Numbered from the stretch's first letter, positions 35,647 to 46,735 are shown. The stretch is 64,000 nucleotides of DNA from Citrobacter amalonaticus (GCF_018323885.1 NZ_AP024585.1:372001-436000), one strand, 5' to 3'. The notes: generated by a model from the letters alone, not told the origin. Program-made: numbers and translations.

Positions 35647-36185
35647 TGCATCCTCCCGTCAATTTTTTGCCCTGGCGGCAACAGCGGCGTAATGCCTGTC
35701 TGCGTATGTGGGGTGGGCTATTCGGCGCATCAGCGGCGATCGTGCTGGCACTAACGCTGATCGGATATCTCGCCCGCGCCACGAGCGGGCAGGCAAATGG
35801 GGTGTTGTTGCAGGCGGAGCAACAACTTGCCACGGCGCTTACGACAGTGAAACCCCGGCTTGAGGCGCGCCAGCGTCAGGCGCAGCAGGTCATTCAACGA
35901 GACAGATTGCGCGAGCAGACCCGCCGCTGGCAGCCCGCGCTGGAAAGTCTTGCGTTGAGTGTGCCGGCACAGGCCTGGCTAACCAGTATGGACTACCAGC
36001 AGAGCTCACTGGAACTCAGTGGAAAAGCGCTCACCTTTTCTGCGCTCAGCGCACTGGAGGCCGCCCTGCGCGACTCGCCGATGTTTGAGATAAACCATAC
36101 CGGCGCCACCCTGCAGGATGCGCAGGGATACTGGCAGTTCCAGTACCGTGTGATATGGAGAGAAGCGCATGATCGCCCTCTTTGA
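35646..36185 (+). CDS. hofN: HofN, PilN-like inner-membrane protein
   Basis: A 179-residue protein whose ATG overlaps the hofM stop (TGATG). The cytoplasmic N-terminal motif VNFLPWRQQRR (PilN hallmark, residues 4-14) precedes one membrane helix (about 22-45), a coiled-coil stretch rich in Gln/Arg (about 55-100) and a ferredoxin-like periplasmic domain. It is expected to bind HofM through its N-terminus and pair with HofO. Confidence 0.92.
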   Translation: MHPPVNFLPWRQQRRNACLRMWGGLFGASAAIVLALTLIGYLARATSGQANGVLLQAEQQLATALTTVKPRLEARQRQAQQVIQRDRLREQTRRWQPALESLALSVPAQAWLTSMDYQQSSLELSGKALTFSALSALEAALRDSPMFEINHTGATLQDAQGYWQFQYRVIWREAHDRPL

Positions 36186-36627
36186 CGCCTGGTGCGCTTT
36201 TTCGCCGCGTACCCGCATTGTCTGCTGGGTAAGTTGGGTGGCTGCGTTAAGTACGATCGCGTTGTCTTTTCTGTTCTTCCCGGGAATGCGTGATGAGGGT
36301 GCGCTTAGCCAGCAACGGGTGGCCAACCGCCAGCTCAGTTCAACGTTGTATCACCTCTCTGGCGCGCAGGCAGAGGCACAGCTTTCATCGGCATCGCAAA
36401 CGCCGGTGTTTTCACCGCTCACGCTTCAGGTGCCGAATATGCAGCTACTGTACTGGCGTCCATCGGCGCAGGGCGGAGAACTTGCGGTGAAGGCGCCTTG
36501 GGAGGCGATGGTGTCATTGTTCGGATACCTGGCGGCGCGAGGCATGTCCGTGAGTGCATTTTCGCTGAAAGCAGAAAACGACGAGCGAGTGTTGACGCTC
36601 AGGCTGGAGTCTCTCCATGAAGGGTAA
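36169..36627 (+). CDS. hofO: HofO, PilO-like inner-membrane protein
   Basis: A 152-residue protein overlapping hofN by 17 bp. One N-terminal membrane segment (about residues 20-40) and a small periplasmic domain. Sequence conservation with E. coli HofO (YrfB) is modest, as usual for this family; position between hofN and hofP is the main support. Confidence 0.9.
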   Translation: MIALFDAWCAFSPRTRIVCWVSWVAALSTIALSFLFFPGMRDEGALSQQRVANRQLSSTLYHLSGAQAEAQLSSASQTPVFSPLTLQVPNMQLLYWRPSAQGGELAVKAPWEAMVSLFGYLAARGMSVSAFSLKAENDERVLTLRLESLHEG

Positions 36628-37021
36628 GAACGCGGTGTTGGTGGCTCTTTCATTGTTGATGCTGACCGGCATGCGCGATCCGTTCCGCCAGCCTGAAGAT
36701 CATTGCCATGGTGCCGAGCTGGCGCAATGGCAATACCAGGGGATGGTGAGCAGGGGAGAGCGAAATATTGGACTGCTTCAGGACGGGCAGCATCACTGGC
36801 GGCGTGTCGAGCAACATGAGGTTCTGGATAATGGCTGGACTATCGTGCAACTCACGGCACAGACGCTGACAGTGAGCACAGGTAAAGAGTGTGACCCGCC
36901 CCAGTGGCAGTGGCAACGACAAGGAGAGGGTAATGAAGCAATGGATACTGGTGGTGTTGATCGCCATCCTGCAGCCGGTTCAGGCCGGAAAAAACCAGAA
37001 CGTGACGCTGGTGGTGGATGA
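36617..37021 (+). CDS. hofP: HofP, PilP-like protein
   Basis: A 134-residue exported protein, the same length as E. coli HofP (YrfA). Short N-terminal hydrophobic segment (VLVALSLLMLTG), then MRDPFRQPEDHC typical of PilP-like proteins and a small beta domain (YQGMVSRGERNIGLLQDGQ). It overlaps hofO by 11 bp and its last 89 bp overlap the start of hofQ. Confidence 0.9.
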   Translation: MKGKNAVLVALSLLMLTGMRDPFRQPEDHCHGAELAQWQYQGMVSRGERNIGLLQDGQHHWRRVEQHEVLDNGWTIVQLTAQTLTVSTGKECDPPQWQWQRQGEGNEAMDTGGVDRHPAAGSGRKKPERDAGGG

Positions 37022-38171
37022 CGTGCCCGTCACGCAGGTTCTTCAGGCACTGGCTGAACAGGAGCGAAAAAACCTCGTGATATCGCCGGATGTCAGCGGC
37101 GTGGTGTCGTTGCATCTGACGGATGTCCCGTGGAAACAGGCGCTCCAGACGGTAGTGAAAAGCGCTGGACTGGTGTTACGTCAGGAAGGGGCGATTTTAC
37201 ATGTGCATTCCGAGAGCTGGCAGAGCGAAGAGGCGGCGCGACAGGAGGCGGAGGTCGCAAGACGCCAGGCGAACTTACCGCTGGAGAATCGGCATATTGC
37301 CCTGCATTACGCCGATGCCACTGAACTGGCGAAAGCGGGGGATAAACTGCTGAGTGCCAAAGGTAGCCTCACGGTAGATAAGCGTACCAATCGACTGCTG
37401 GTCAGGGATAACTCGCCGACGCTGGCGCTGGTGGAACAGTGGGTGGCACAAATGGATCTCCCGATAGAACAGGTCGAACTGGCGGCGCATATCGTCACCA
37501 TTAATGAAAAAAGTCTGCGTGAACTGGGGGTGAAATGGACACTGGCAGAGGCCGAGAAGGCCGGTGCGGTGGGGCAAGTGACAACGATAGCCAGCGATCT
37601 CTCGGTCGCGAATGCGACCACCCGCGTCGGGTTCAATATTGGTCGTATTAATGGGCGGTTGCTGGATCTGGAGCTGTCTGCACTGGAGCAACAGCAGCAG
37701 CTCGATATTATCGCCAGTCCGCGACTGCTGGCTTCTCACCTACAGCCTGCCAGCATCAAGCAAGGGAGCGAGATCCCCTATCAGGTTTCCAGCGGCGAAA
37801 GCGGTGCGACGTCGGTTGAATTTAAAGAGGCCGTGCTAGGGATGGAAGTCACCCCAACGGTTTTACCGAAGGGGCGGATCCGCCTGAAGCTACGCATCAG
37901 CCAGAACATGCCGGGGCAGATGCTACAACAAGCGGATGGCGAGGTACTGGCCATCGATAAGCAGGAAATTGAAACGCAGGTCGAGGTGAAAAGTGGAGAG
38001 ACGCTGGCGCTGGGCGGCATTTTTTCAAACAAGAATAAAACCGGGAAGGACAGTATTCCGCTGTTAGGTGATATTCCCTGGTTTGGACAACTCTTTCGTC
38101 ACGATGGGAAAGAAAACGAACGTCGTGAGCTGGTGGTATTTATTACGCCCAGATTGGTCTCGACAGAATGA
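36933..38171 (+). CDS. hofQ: HofQ, secretin of the DNA-uptake/pilus-like system
   Basis: A 412-residue outer-membrane secretin. The ATG at 36933 has AAGGAGAGGGTA before it and begins a signal peptide (MKQWILVVLIAILQPVQA). Periplasmic N-domains (STN-like VDDVPVTQVLQALAEQE; NLPLENRHIALHYADA) precede the secretin core (ASPRLLASHLQPASIKQGSE; VEVKSGETLALGGIF; VPLLGD-like PLLGDIPWFGQLFR; RRELVVFITPRLV). It is shorter than PilQ, as in E. coli. It overlaps hofP by 89 bp. Confidence 0.96.
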   Translation: MKQWILVVLIAILQPVQAGKNQNVTLVVDDVPVTQVLQALAEQERKNLVISPDVSGVVSLHLTDVPWKQALQTVVKSAGLVLRQEGAILHVHSESWQSEEAARQEAEVARRQANLPLENRHIALHYADATELAKAGDKLLSAKGSLTVDKRTNRLLVRDNSPTLALVEQWVAQMDLPIEQVELAAHIVTINEKSLRELGVKWTLAEAEKAGAVGQVTTIASDLSVANATTRVGFNIGRINGRLLDLELSALEQQQQLDIIASPRLLASHLQPASIKQGSEIPYQVSSGESGATSVEFKEAVLGMEVTPTVLPKGRIRLKLRISQNMPGQMLQQADGEVLAIDKQEIETQVEVKSGETLALGGIFSNKNKTGKDSIPLLGDIPWFGQLFRHDGKENERRELVVFITPRLVSTE

Positions 38172-38477
38172 TTTATGCATGAAACACCGTTGTTTTTGCA
38201 CTTAACTCGTTTCAGGGATTTGACGTGCGCAGCTATTTAGCATACAAGGAGTACCGATTTGAGAGTCGGTACTTCTCATCGCCGTCCGGCAATGCCGACT
38301 CGGGTTGTCTACAATCTGGTTTGATGATTTATTCAGTTGCCAAACCTGCTTGAGTATTGAGATAATTTTCAGTCTGACTCTCGCAATATCTTATGAGGTT
38401 TCAGTTCATGTCCTGCTGCGCTCAGTGTCTGCGACGCGGGTTTATCATTAACGAATAGTCTTAGTAGTACCGAAAAA
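38172..38477. other. hofQ-aroK intergenic region with hairpin
   Basis: A 306-bp spacer without a supported gene. An inverted repeat GAGTCGG (38263-38269) and CCGACTC (38295-38301) encloses a REP-like GCCGTCCGGCAATGCC. The aroK promoter must lie to the right, within about 38320-38460. Confidence 0.55.
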
Positions 38478-38999
38478 ATGGCAGAGAAACGCAATATCTT
38501 TCTGGTTGGGCCTATGGGTGCCGGAAAAAGCACTATTGGGCGCCAGTTAGCTCAACAACTCAATATGGAATTTTACGATTCTGATCAAGAGATTGAGAAA
38601 CGAACCGGAGCTGATGTGGGCTGGGTCTTCGACGTAGAAGGTGAAGACGGCTTCCGCGATCGTGAAGAGAAAGTCATCAACGAATTGACGGAAAAACAGG
38701 GTATTGTGCTGGCTACCGGTGGTGGCTCTGTAAAATCGCGTGAAACCCGTAATCGTCTTTCCGCGCGTGGCGTCGTGGTCTATCTCGAAACGACCATCGA
38801 AAAACAACTTGCGCGTACGCAGCGCGATAAAAAACGTCCGCTGTTGCAGGTAGAAGCGCCGCCTCGTGAAGTTCTGGAAGCGTTGGCCGACGAACGCAAT
38901 CCGCTGTATGAAGAGATTGCCGACGTAACCATTCGTACCGATGATCAGAGCGCCAAAGTCGTTGCAAACCAGATTATTCATATGCTGGAAAGCAACTGA
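38478..38999 (+). CDS. aroK: AroK, shikimate kinase I
   Basis: A 173-residue kinase that phosphorylates shikimate at O3. Walker [16 protein letters not shown] at residues 11-25, shikimate-binding [11 protein letters not shown] near residue 34 and Arg-Asp motif GFRDREEKV near residue 57, GGGSV near residue 79. First gene of the aroK-aroB-damX-dam-rpe-gph-trpS cluster; aroB follows after 58 bp. Confidence 0.98.
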   Translation: MAEKRNIFLVGPMGAGKSTIGRQLAQQLNMEFYDSDQEIEKRTGADVGWVFDVEGEDGFRDREEKVINELTEKQGIVLATGGGSVKSRETRNRLSARGVVVYLETTIEKQLARTQRDKKRPLLQVEAPPREVLEALADERNPLYEEIADVTIRTDDQSAKVVANQIIHMLESN

Positions 39000-39057
39000 T
39001 TCTGGCTTAATACACACTCGGTAAGCGGGTATAAGTCATTAAGGTGGATGTCGCGTC

Positions 39058-40146
39058 ATGGAGAGGATTACCGTCACTCTCGGGGAACGTAGTTACCCTA
39101 TCACCATCGCGGCTGGTTTGTTTAACGAACCAGCTTCATTCTTACCGCTGAAATCGGGCGATCAGGTTATGTTGGTCACCAACGAAACCCTGGCTCCCCT
39201 TTATCTTGATAAGATTCGCAGCGTACTTGAACAAGCGGGTGTGAACGTTGATAGCGTCATCCTGCCTGACGGCGAGCAGTACAAAAGCCTGACGGTGCTG
39301 GATACGGTATTCACCGCCTTGCTGCAAAAACCGCATGGTCGTGATACGACGCTGGTCGCACTGGGCGGCGGCGTCATTGGCGACCTGACCGGTTTTGCCG
39401 CTGCCAGCTATCAGCGCGGTGTACGCTTCATCCAGGTCCCGACGACACTTTTGTCGCAGGTTGACTCCTCCGTTGGCGGTAAAACCGCCGTAAACCATCC
39501 CCTCGGCAAAAACATGATCGGCGCGTTTTACCAGCCGGCCTCCGTGGTGGTGGATCTCGACTGTCTGAAAACGCTCCCTGCCCGTGAACTGGCATCCGGT
39601 CTGGCGGAAGTGATCAAGTACGGCATTATCCTGGATGGCGAATTCTTTAGCTGGCTGGAGGAGAATCTGGATGCGCTACTGCGTCTGGACGGACCGGCAA
39701 TGGCCTGGTGTATTCGTCGTTGTTGTGAGCTGAAAGCCGAAGTTGTTGCCGCAGACGAGCGCGAAACCGGCTTACGTGCTTTACTGAATCTGGGGCACAC
39801 ATACGGTCATGCCATTGAAGCTGAAATGGGTTATGGCAATTGGTTACATGGTGAAGCGGTCGCAGCAGGTATGGTAATGGCTGCGCGGACGTCGGAACGT
39901 CTGGGGCAGTTTGCGCCAGAAGATACGCAGCGCATCATCACGTTACTTAAACGTGCCGGCTTGCCGGTCCACGGACCGCGCGAGATGTCCGCGCAGGCTT
40001 ACCTGCCGCACATGTTGCGTGATAAAAAAGTGTTGGCGGGAGAAATGCGCTTAGTCCTTCCGCTGGCGATAGGGAAAAGTGAAGTACGCGGCGGCGTGTC
40101 GCACGAGGTGGTTCTTAACGCTATTGCTGATTGCCAGCAGGCGTAA
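39058..40146 (+). CDS. aroB: AroB, 3-dehydroquinate synthase
   Basis: A 362-residue NAD- and metal-dependent enzyme that converts DAHP to 3-dehydroquinate, step two of the shikimate pathway. Visible: NAD-binding [20 protein letters not shown] near residue 102, the metal/substrate loop [20 protein letters not shown] near residue 132, and metal ligands in [12 protein letters not shown] near residue 242 and [10 protein letters not shown] near residue 262. Confidence 0.98.
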   Translation: MERITVTLGERSYPITIAAGLFNEPASFLPLKSGDQVMLVTNETLAPLYLDKIRSVLEQAGVNVDSVILPDGEQYKSLTVLDTVFTALLQKPHGRDTTLVALGGGVIGDLTGFAAASYQRGVRFIQVPTTLLSQVDSSVGGKTAVNHPLGKNMIGAFYQPASVVVDLDCLKTLPARELASGLAEVIKYGIILDGEFFSWLEENLDALLRLDGPAMAWCIRRCCELKAEVVAADERETGLRALLNLGHTYGHAIEAEMGYGNWLHGEAVAAGMVMAARTSERLGQFAPEDTQRIITLLKRAGLPVHGPREMSAQAYLPHMLRDKKVLAGEMRLVLPLAIGKSEVRGGVSHEVVLNAIADCQQA

Positions 40147-40242
40147 CAACAAGAAAGGCGGACTGATACGGCTCACGTATCGGCCATTTAGATTCAGGTT
40201 AGTTGCAACGTCGTAAGCATTAGCCTTTGAGTGGGGTGTTAA

Positions 40243-41523
40243 ATGGATGAATTCAAACCAGAAGACGAGCTGAAACCCGATCCCAGCGATCGTCGTACTG
40301 GTCGTTCTCGTCAATCTTCAGAACGCGGAGAACCGCAGATCAACTTTGATGATGTTGATCTGGACGCTGACGATCGCCGTCCTGCACGCGGGCGTAAAGA
40401 ACGCCTTGATGAGCAAGAGAGGGAAGAGGATTACGAATCCGATGATGAAGAGTTCGTGGATGAAGAACGCGTCGAGCGTCGTCCGCGTAAGCGTAAAAAA
40501 GCCGCCGGTAAACCCGCTTCTCGTCAGTACATGATGATGGGCGTGGGCGTGCTGGTCCTGCTGCTGCTGATCATCGGTATTGGCTCCGCGCTGAAAGCGC
40601 CTTCCACCCCGTCTTCAAGTGAACAAACGGCGTCTGGCGAGAAGAATATCGATCTCACCGGCAATGCCGCTGACCAGGCAAACGGCGCCCAACCCGCTCC
40701 GGGAAGCACTTCCGCTGAACAGACTGCGGGTAACACTCAGCAGGATGTTTCTTTGCCACCAATCTCCTCCACGCCAACGCAGGGTCAAACGCCTGTGACC
40801 ACAGAAGGTCAACAGCGTGTAGAAGTGCAGGGCGATCTGAATAATGCACTGACGCAACCGCAGGGTCAGGAACAGCTAAATAATGTGGCGGTAAACTCTA
40901 CGCTGCCAACAGAACCGGCGACCGTTGCGCCCGTGCGTAATGGTACTGCGTCAAGCCAGACGGCGACGGCACCCGCCGCCAGCGCCCAGCGACCTGAACG
41001 TAAACAGGCTGTGATCGAGCCGAAGAAACCGCAGACCACCGCGAAAACGACGTCCGCAGCACCGAAACCGGCGGCTCAGCCTAAACGGACTGAACCCGCA
41101 GCGCCTACGGCCACGACGACGCCAAAAGCGACGGTCAGCACCGCACCGGCACAGACAGCAGCGCCCGCGCAAACGCCAGCACCTGCTCAGACCGCGCCAG
41201 CGGCAACGGCAGGTAGCGCATCTGGCGCTAAAAGCGCCGGTAACGTCGGATCGCTGAAGTCCGCACCGTCCAGTCATTACACCCTGCAGCTCAGCAGCTC
41301 TTCAAACTACGACAACCTGAATGGTTGGGCGAAGAAAGAGAATCTGAAAAACTATGTGGTGTATCAGACGACGCGTAACGGCCAACCGTGGTATGTTCTG
41401 GTGTCTGGCGTGTATGCCTCGAAAGAAGATGCGAAACGCGCGGTTTCCACGCTGCCAGCCGATGTGCAGGCAAAAAATCCGTGGGCCAAACCGTTGCATC
41501 AGGTACAGGCCGATCTGAAATAA
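40243..41523 (+). CDS. damX: DamX, SPOR-domain cell-division protein
   Basis: A 426-residue bitopic inner-membrane protein. The N-terminal cytoplasmic region is highly charged (Asp/Glu/Arg-rich, residues 1-90); one TM helix near residues 98-118 ([20 protein letters not shown]); a long low-complexity periplasmic linker rich in Ala, Pro, Thr and Gln (120-335); and a C-terminal SPOR domain ([20 protein letters not shown] to the end) that binds denuded septal peptidoglycan. It lies 96 bp after aroB. Confidence 0.96.
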   Translation: MDEFKPEDELKPDPSDRRTGRSRQSSERGEPQINFDDVDLDADDRRPARGRKERLDEQEREEDYESDDEEFVDEERVERRPRKRKKAAGKPASRQYMMMGVGVLVLLLLIIGIGSALKAPSTPSSSEQTASGEKNIDLTGNAADQANGAQPAPGSTSAEQTAGNTQQDVSLPPISSTPTQGQTPVTTEGQQRVEVQGDLNNALTQPQGQEQLNNVAVNSTLPTEPATVAPVRNGTASSQTATAPAASAQRPERKQAVIEPKKPQTTAKTTSAAPKPAAQPKRTEPAAPTATTTPKATVSTAPAQTAAPAQTPAPAQTAPAATAGSASGAKSAGNVGSLKSAPSSHYTLQLSSSSNYDNLNGWAKKENLKNYVVYQTTRNGQPWYVLVSGVYASKEDAKRAVSTLPADVQAKNPWAKPLHQVQADLK

Positions 41524-41589
41524 TGTTAAAGCGCAGGATGCTGTCGGAGCTTTCTCCACAGCCGGAGAAGGTGTAATTAGTTAGTCAGC

Positions 41590-42426
41590 ATGAAAAAAAA
41601 TCGCGCTTTTCTGAAGTGGGCAGGGGGTAAATATCCCCTGCTTGACGACATCAAACGGCATTTACCGCAGGGCGAATGCCTGGTCGAACCCTTTGTGGGT
41701 GCAGGGTCGGTGTTTCTTAACACCGACTTTTCTCGTTATATTCTTGCCGATATCAATAGCGACCTCATCAGTCTCTATAAGATCGTGAAGACCCGTACCG
41801 ACGAGTACGTGAAGGCTTCCCGTGAACTGTTTAACCCGGAAACCAATCAGGCTGAGCTCTACTATCAGTTCCGTGAAGAGTTCAACGCCAGCCAGGATCC
41901 TTTCCGTCGTGCGGTTCTGTTCCTGTATCTGAACCGATATGGTTACAACGGCCTGTGCCGGTATAATCTGCGCGGTGAGTTTAACGTGCCGTTTGGACGT
42001 TACAAAAAGCCTTACTTCCCGGAAGCTGAGTTGTATCACTTTGCGGAAAAAGCGCAGAATGCGGAATTCCACTGCCTCTCATATGATGAGTGTATGGAGC
42101 AAGCGGATGCGAACTCGGTTGTCTATTGCGATCCGCCCTACGCCCCGCTGTCAGCAACGGCGAATTTCACCGCGTATCATACCAATAGCTTCAGCCCGAA
42201 AGAGCAGGCCCATCTGGCTAAAATGGCCGAAAAGCTGGTCAGTAAGCAGATCCCGGTGTTAATTTCGAACCATGACACGCCGGATACCCGCGAATGGTAT
42301 AAAGCGGCGGAACATTTTCAGGTCAAAGTGCGGCGCAGTATAAGCAGCAACGGCGGCACACGTAAAAAGGTGGACGAACTGCTGGCTCTGTACAAACCAG
42401 GAGTCGTTTCACCCGCGAATAAATAA
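41590..42426 (+). CDS. dam: Dam, DNA adenine methyltransferase (GATC)
   Basis: A 278-residue N6-adenine methyltransferase. Class alpha order: target/AdoMet motif [15 protein letters not shown] (residues 8-22), FxGxG region [11 protein letters not shown] near residue 35, and catalytic DPPY in [11 protein letters not shown] near residue 181. It methylates GATC for mismatch repair, replication timing and gene control. It is 66 bp after damX and 17 bp before rpe, inside the operon. Confidence 0.98.
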   Translation: MKKNRAFLKWAGGKYPLLDDIKRHLPQGECLVEPFVGAGSVFLNTDFSRYILADINSDLISLYKIVKTRTDEYVKASRELFNPETNQAELYYQFREEFNASQDPFRRAVLFLYLNRYGYNGLCRYNLRGEFNVPFGRYKKPYFPEAELYHFAEKAQNAEFHCLSYDECMEQADANSVVYCDPPYAPLSATANFTAYHTNSFSPKEQAHLAKMAEKLVSKQIPVLISNHDTPDTREWYKAAEHFQVKVRRSISSNGGTRKKVDELLALYKPGVVSPANK

Positions 42427-42443
42427 TTCTCAAGGAGAAGCGG

Positions 42444-43121
42444 ATGAAACAGTATTTGATTGCCCCCTCAATCCTGTCGGCTGATTTTGCTCGCCTGGGT
42501 GAGGACACCGCGAAAGCTCTGGCTGCCGGTGGTGACGTCGTGCATTTTGACGTCATGGACAACCACTATGTACCGAATCTGACCATGGGTCCGATGGTAC
42601 TGAAATCCCTGCGTAAATATGGCATTACGGCTCCCATCGATGTGCATCTGATGGTGAAACCTGTCGATCGAATCATCCCGGATTTCGCAGCCGCGGGCGC
42701 CAGCATCATTACCTTTCATCCGGAAGCCTCCGAACACGTTGACCGATCGCTGCAACTGATTAAAGAGCACGGCTGTAAAGCCGGGCTGGTCTTCAATCCG
42801 GCGACACCATTAAGCTATCTGGACTATGTAATGGACAAGCTGGATGTGATCCTGTTGATGTCCGTTAACCCAGGCTTTGGCGGTCAATCCTTCATTCCGC
42901 AAACGCTGGACAAACTGCGAGAAGTCCGTCGTCGCATTGACGAGTCGGGTTACGACATTCGCCTCGAAGTGGATGGCGGCGTGAAGGTGAGTAACATAGC
43001 TGAAATCGCCGCCGCAGGAGCCGATATGTTTGTCGCCGGTTCCGCCGTCTTCGATCAGCCAGACTACAAAAAAGTCATTGATGACATGCGCAGCGAACTG
43101 GCGAAGGTAAGTCATGGATAA
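42444..43121 (+). CDS. rpe: Rpe, ribulose-phosphate 3-epimerase
   Basis: A 225-residue TIM-barrel enzyme of the pentose phosphate pathway. Signatures: [20 protein letters not shown] near residue 11, [17 protein letters not shown] near residue 34, [14 protein letters not shown] near residue 138, and DGGVKVSNI near residue 176. Its end overlaps gph by 8 bp. Confidence 0.98.
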   Translation: MKQYLIAPSILSADFARLGEDTAKALAAGGDVVHFDVMDNHYVPNLTMGPMVLKSLRKYGITAPIDVHLMVKPVDRIIPDFAAAGASIITFHPEASEHVDRSLQLIKEHGCKAGLVFNPATPLSYLDYVMDKLDVILLMSVNPGFGGQSFIPQTLDKLREVRRRIDESGYDIRLEVDGGVKVSNIAEIAAAGADMFVAGSAVFDQPDYKKVIDDMRSELAKVSHG

Positions 43122-43872
43122 ATTGCAGGATATTCGGGGCGTTGCCTTTGACCTCGACGGAACGCTGGTGGACAGCGCGCCGGGATTGAGCGCCGCAGTG
43201 GACATGGCGCTGTATGCGCTGGAGCTGCCGGTTGCCGGTGAAGAGCGCGTCATTACCTGGATTGGTAATGGTGCTGATGTATTGATGGAGCGGGCGTTAA
43301 CCTGGTCTCGTCAGGAGCGCGCCACACTGCGTAAGACGATGGGCAAGCCGCCGGTCGATGAAGATATTCCCGCCGAGGAGCAGGTCCGTATTCTGCGTAA
43401 GCTATTTGACCGCTACTACGGAGATGTCGCAGAAGAAGGGACGTTTCTGTTCCCTGATGTCGCCGACACGCTGGGCGCACTGCACGCCAAAGGACTGCCG
43501 CTCGGTCTGGTGACCAACAAGCCGACGCCGTTTGTTGCGCCATTGCTCGACGCGCTGGATATCAGTAAATATTTCAGCGTCGTTATTGGCGGTGACGACG
43601 TCCAGAACAAAAAACCACATCCGGATCCGCTGCTGCTGGTGGCAAGTAAGCTCGGCATTGCGCCAGAGCAATTGCTCTTCGTGGGGGATTCGCGTAATGA
43701 TATTCAGGCGGCAAAAGCCGCTGGCTGCCCGTCCGTTGGCCTCACCTATGGTTACAACTATGGTGAACCCATCGCGCTGAGCCAGCCAGACGTCATGTAT
43801 GACCGCATTAATGAACTACTGCCCGCTCTCGGGCTTCCGCATAGCGAAAATCAGGAATCGAAAAATGACTAA
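43114..43872 (+). CDS. gph: Gph, phosphoglycolate phosphatase
   Basis: A 252-residue HAD phosphatase that removes 2-phosphoglycolate formed during DNA repair. HAD motif I is [20 protein letters not shown] (residues 10-29), motif [11 protein letters not shown], motif III KKPHPDP and motif [14 protein letters not shown]. It overlaps rpe by 8 bp and trpS by 8 bp. Confidence 0.98.
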   Translation: MDKLQDIRGVAFDLDGTLVDSAPGLSAAVDMALYALELPVAGEERVITWIGNGADVLMERALTWSRQERATLRKTMGKPPVDEDIPAEEQVRILRKLFDRYYGDVAEEGTFLFPDVADTLGALHAKGLPLGLVTNKPTPFVAPLLDALDISKYFSVVIGGDDVQNKKPHPDPLLLVASKLGIAPEQLLFVGDSRNDIQAAKAAGCPSVGLTYGYNYGEPIALSQPDVMYDRINELLPALGLPHSENQESKND

Positions 43873-44869
43873 GCCCATCGTTTTTAGTGGCGCACAGCCC
43901 TCAGGTGAATTGACCATTGGTAACTACATGGGTGCACTGCGTCAGTGGGTGAACATGCAGGATGATTACCATTGCATCTATTGTATCGTTGACCAGCATG
44001 CTATCACCGTTCGTCAGGATGCCCAGCAACTGCGTAAAGCGACGCTGGATACGCTGGCGCTCTACCTCGCGTGTGGTATCGATCCTGAGAAAAGCACCAT
44101 TTTCGTTCAGTCTCATGTGCCTGAACATGCGCAACTGAGCTGGGCGCTGAACTGCTACACCTACTTTGGCGAACTGAGCCGTATGACCCAGTTCAAAGAT
44201 AAGTCAGCGCGCTACGCTGAGAACATCAACGCTGGTCTGTTTGACTACCCGGTACTGATGGCAGCAGATATCCTGCTGTATCAGACCAACCTGGTGCCGG
44301 TGGGCGAAGACCAGAAACAGCACCTGGAACTGAGCCGCGATATCGCTCAGCGTTTCAACGCGCTGTATGGCGACATCTTCAAAGTTCCTGAGCCGTTTAT
44401 TCCTAAATCAGGCGCCCGCGTGATGTCTCTGTTGGAGCCGACGAAAAAGATGTCCAAGTCGGACGACAACCGCAACAACGTGATTGGCCTGCTGGAAGAT
44501 CCGAAATCCGTGGTCAAGAAGATTAAACGCGCGGTAACGGATTCCGAAGAGCCGCCGGTGGTGCGCTACGATGTGCAGAACAAGGCGGGCGTATCTAACC
44601 TGCTGGATATTCTCTCCGCCGTGACCGGACAGAGTATTCCGGAACTGGAAAAACAGTTTGAAGGCAAGATGTATGGTCACCTGAAAGGCGAAGTCGCCGA
44701 TGCGGTATCCGGCATGCTGACCGAGTTGCAGGAGCGTTATTATCGTTACCGTAACGACGAAGCCTTCCTGCAACAGGTGATGAAAGACGGCGCGGAAAAA
44801 GCGGGCGCGCGTGCATCAGCTACGCTGAAAGCGGTTTATGAAGCGATTGGTTTTGTTGCCAGGCCGTAA
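43865..44869 (+). CDS. trpS: TrpS, tryptophanyl-tRNA synthetase
   Basis: A 334-residue class Ic synthetase. The ATG at 43865 overlaps the gph stop and gives the known N-terminus ([20 protein letters not shown]). HIGH-type TIGN near residue 17 and KMSKS near residue 195 are both intact. It is the last gene of the aroK cluster and is followed by a strong terminator. Confidence 0.98.
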   Translation: MTKPIVFSGAQPSGELTIGNYMGALRQWVNMQDDYHCIYCIVDQHAITVRQDAQQLRKATLDTLALYLACGIDPEKSTIFVQSHVPEHAQLSWALNCYTYFGELSRMTQFKDKSARYAENINAGLFDYPVLMAADILLYQTNLVPVGEDQKQHLELSRDIAQRFNALYGDIFKVPEPFIPKSGARVMSLLEPTKKMSKSDDNRNNVIGLLEDPKSVVKKIKRAVTDSEEPPVVRYDVQNKAGVSNLLDILSAVTGQSIPELEKQFEGKMYGHLKGEVADAVSGMLTELQERYYRYRNDEAFLQQVMKDGAEKAGARASATLKAVYEAIGFVARP

Positions 44870-44884
44870 CGGGTACGCGAAATG

Positions 44885-44912
44885 AAAAAACCGGGAGATT
44901 CCCGGTTTTTTT
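44885..44912 (+). terminator. Rho-independent terminator after trpS
   Basis: AAAAAACCGGGA (44885-44896) pairs with TCCCGGTTTTTT (44900-44911) around a GAT loop; strong T-run. The A-run on the left makes it usable by the convergent yhfL as well. Confidence 0.95.
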
Positions 44913-44936
44913 GTATCGGCGCAATGATCAGCGAGA

Positions 44937-45104
44937 TTATTCTGCGGTCGGGCCGCAGCCGCCAATCATCTTAGAAATAGAAATGGCAGGGTGCAGAAGA
45001 TAGTCATAAGAGCAGGTCTTATTACGGTTTTCGATGTGACCTGTACAAGCTGTCAGGGTTGCCAGTGCCGCACCTAAGAGTGCCATTTTGATAAATGTGT
45101 TCAT
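44937..45104 (-). CDS. yhfL: YhfL, small lipoprotein
   Basis: A 55-residue protein from the ATG at 45104. The signal peptide MNTFIKMALLGAALATLTAC ends in an LTAC lipobox with Cys20; the mature part is CTGHIENRNKTCSYDYLLHP and ends IGGCGPTAE, with two further cysteines. It matches E. coli YhfL as I remember it. Function is unknown. The residues after Cys20 (Thr21, not Asp) favour outer-membrane sorting. In E. coli frl and yhfS-Z genes lie between trpS and yhfL; they are absent here. The 45105-45350 spacer to cysG shows no gene. Confidence 0.92.
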   Translation of the reverse strand: MNTFIKMALLGAALATLTACTGHIENRNKTCSYDYLLHPAISISKMIGGCGPTAE

Positions 45105-45350
45105 TTACATTCCCTATGTAAAAAATATAATTTTTAACCATCAATTGAATTAGTGAATCTTCATTCGCTAACCGGGGTCGACGATAACGTAATCTATTTT
45201 TCGCGTCAGTAAGGGAATAGGCATGCGGGAGAGGTGGAAGGGGTAATCATTTTAAAATTAATGAGTTAATATAATGTCCGGATCTGGAACTTGTATTTTA
45301 GGGCCAAAAAAATAAGGCCAGACGATGCTGACCTTACCGACAATTAAGGC

Positions 45351-46724
45351 TTAGTGATTAGAGAACCAGTTTAGTTTTTCACGTAATCCCACCACGCGCC
45401 CCACAATGATTAGCGCCGGGCTTGCAACCTGTGTTGCCAGTTCGCCGAGATTATTCAGTTCACCTTTGACTACCCGCTGTTTCACCGAGGTGCCGTTTTC
45501 AACCAGTGCGACCGGCATATCGGCCTGCATGCCAAATTCGATCAGTTTTTGCTGGATAGTGGCCGCCTGATTTAGCCCCATGTAAAACACCAACGTCTGT
45601 TTTTCTGCCGCCAGGTTTTCCCAGTCCAGTTCGCCGCCGGTCTTCAGGTGCCCGGTAACCAGACGTACGCTCTGGGCGTAGTCACGGTGTGTCAGCGGAA
45701 TGCCGGAGTAGGCGGAACAGCCGGATGCCGCGGTTATTCCCGGCACCACGGAAAACGGAATACCGGCATGGCACAGTGTTTCCAGCTCCTCACCACCACG
45801 ACCAAAGATAAACGGGTCACCGCCTTTCAGACGGACGACACGTTTGCCCTGTTGCGCTTCACGCAGCAGGATTTGGTTAATTTCCTCCTGCGGCACGCAG
45901 TGATAACCCGCGCGTTTACCGACAAACACACGGTCGGCGTCGCGACGCACCAGGTTCATGATGTCGTCAGACACCAGACGGTCATAGACCACCACATCGG
46001 CCTGCTGGATCTGCTGCAACCCTTTTAGCGTCAGAAGTCCGGCATCGCCAGGGCCTGCACCCACCAGCACCACTTCACCGCGATGATCCAACGGCTCGCT
46101 GAGCATCTGCTCGGTGGTTTCTTCTACCGCTTTATGGTCGGCATTCGCCAGCGACTGTGCCAGCCTGTCGTTAACAAACAGCTTTTCCCAGAAGCGGCGA
46201 CGTTCACCCATCGTGGCAAACTGTTTTTTCACCCGGGAACGAAGTTGCCCGGCATAATGTGCAACCTGACCCAAATGTTGAGGTAAAACGGATTCCAGTT
46301 TTTCACGCAGCAGACGGGCCAGCACCGGTGAGGTGCCGCCGGAAGAGACCGCCACCATTAGCGGTGAACGGTCGATAATCGATGGCATGATGAAACTGGC
46401 GGCTTTCGGCGCATCCACGACGTTACAGAAGATACGGCGGGATTCTGCAGCATCGCTCACGCGCTGATTCACCGCATCATCATCGGTCGCGGCAATCGCC
46501 AGCCAGCACGGGTCGAGAAGGGCTTCATCAAACGGTCCTTCCACCAGCGTCAACATGTTTTCATTTGCCCATACGGTGAACTGCGGAATAAACGCCAGCG
46601 CATTAACCGTTAAACGAGCGCCTGCTTCCAGCAGTAACCGTGCTTTGCGTTCTGCGACATCACCACCGCCGACAATCAGACAGTCGCGGTCGCGTAGTTG
46701 ACAAAATATAGGCAAATGATCCAC
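45351..46724 (-). CDS. cysG: CysG, siroheme synthase (trifunctional)
   Basis: A 457-residue enzyme that makes siroheme for nitrite and sulfite reductases. The N-terminal domain (residues 1-200) is the NAD-dependent precorrin-2 dehydrogenase/ferrochelatase ([20 protein letters not shown] near residue 14); the C-terminal domain is the SAM-dependent uroporphyrinogen III methyltransferase ([20 protein letters not shown] near residue 217; [16 protein letters not shown] near residue 300). It starts 11 bp after nirC, the last gene of nirBDC-cysG. Confidence 0.98.
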   Translation of the reverse strand: MDHLPIFCQLRDRDCLIVGGGDVAERKARLLLEAGARLTVNALAFIPQFTVWANENMLTLVEGPFDEALLDPCWLAIAATDDDAVNQRVSDAAESRRIFCNVVDAPKAASFIMPSIIDRSPLMVAVSSGGTSPVLARLLREKLESVLPQHLGQVAHYAGQLRSRVKKQFATMGERRRFWEKLFVNDRLAQSLANADHKAVEETTEQMLSEPLDHRGEVVLVGAGPGDAGLLTLKGLQQIQQADVVVYDRLVSDDIMNLVRRDADRVFVGKRAGYHCVPQEEINQILLREAQQGKRVVRLKGGDPFIFGRGGEELETLCHAGIPFSVVPGITAASGCSAYSGIPLTHRDYAQSVRLVTGHLKTGGELDWENLAAEKQTLVFYMGLNQAATIQQKLIEFGMQADMPVALVENGTSVKQRVVKGELNNLGELATQVASPALIIVGRVVGLREKLNWFSNH

Positions 46725-46735
46725 GACATTACCCC

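Noticed and set aside
40951..41277. Arg/Cys/Trp-rich minus-strand frame opposite damX
   Set aside because: Arises from the Ala/Pro/Thr low-complexity linker of DamX read backwards.
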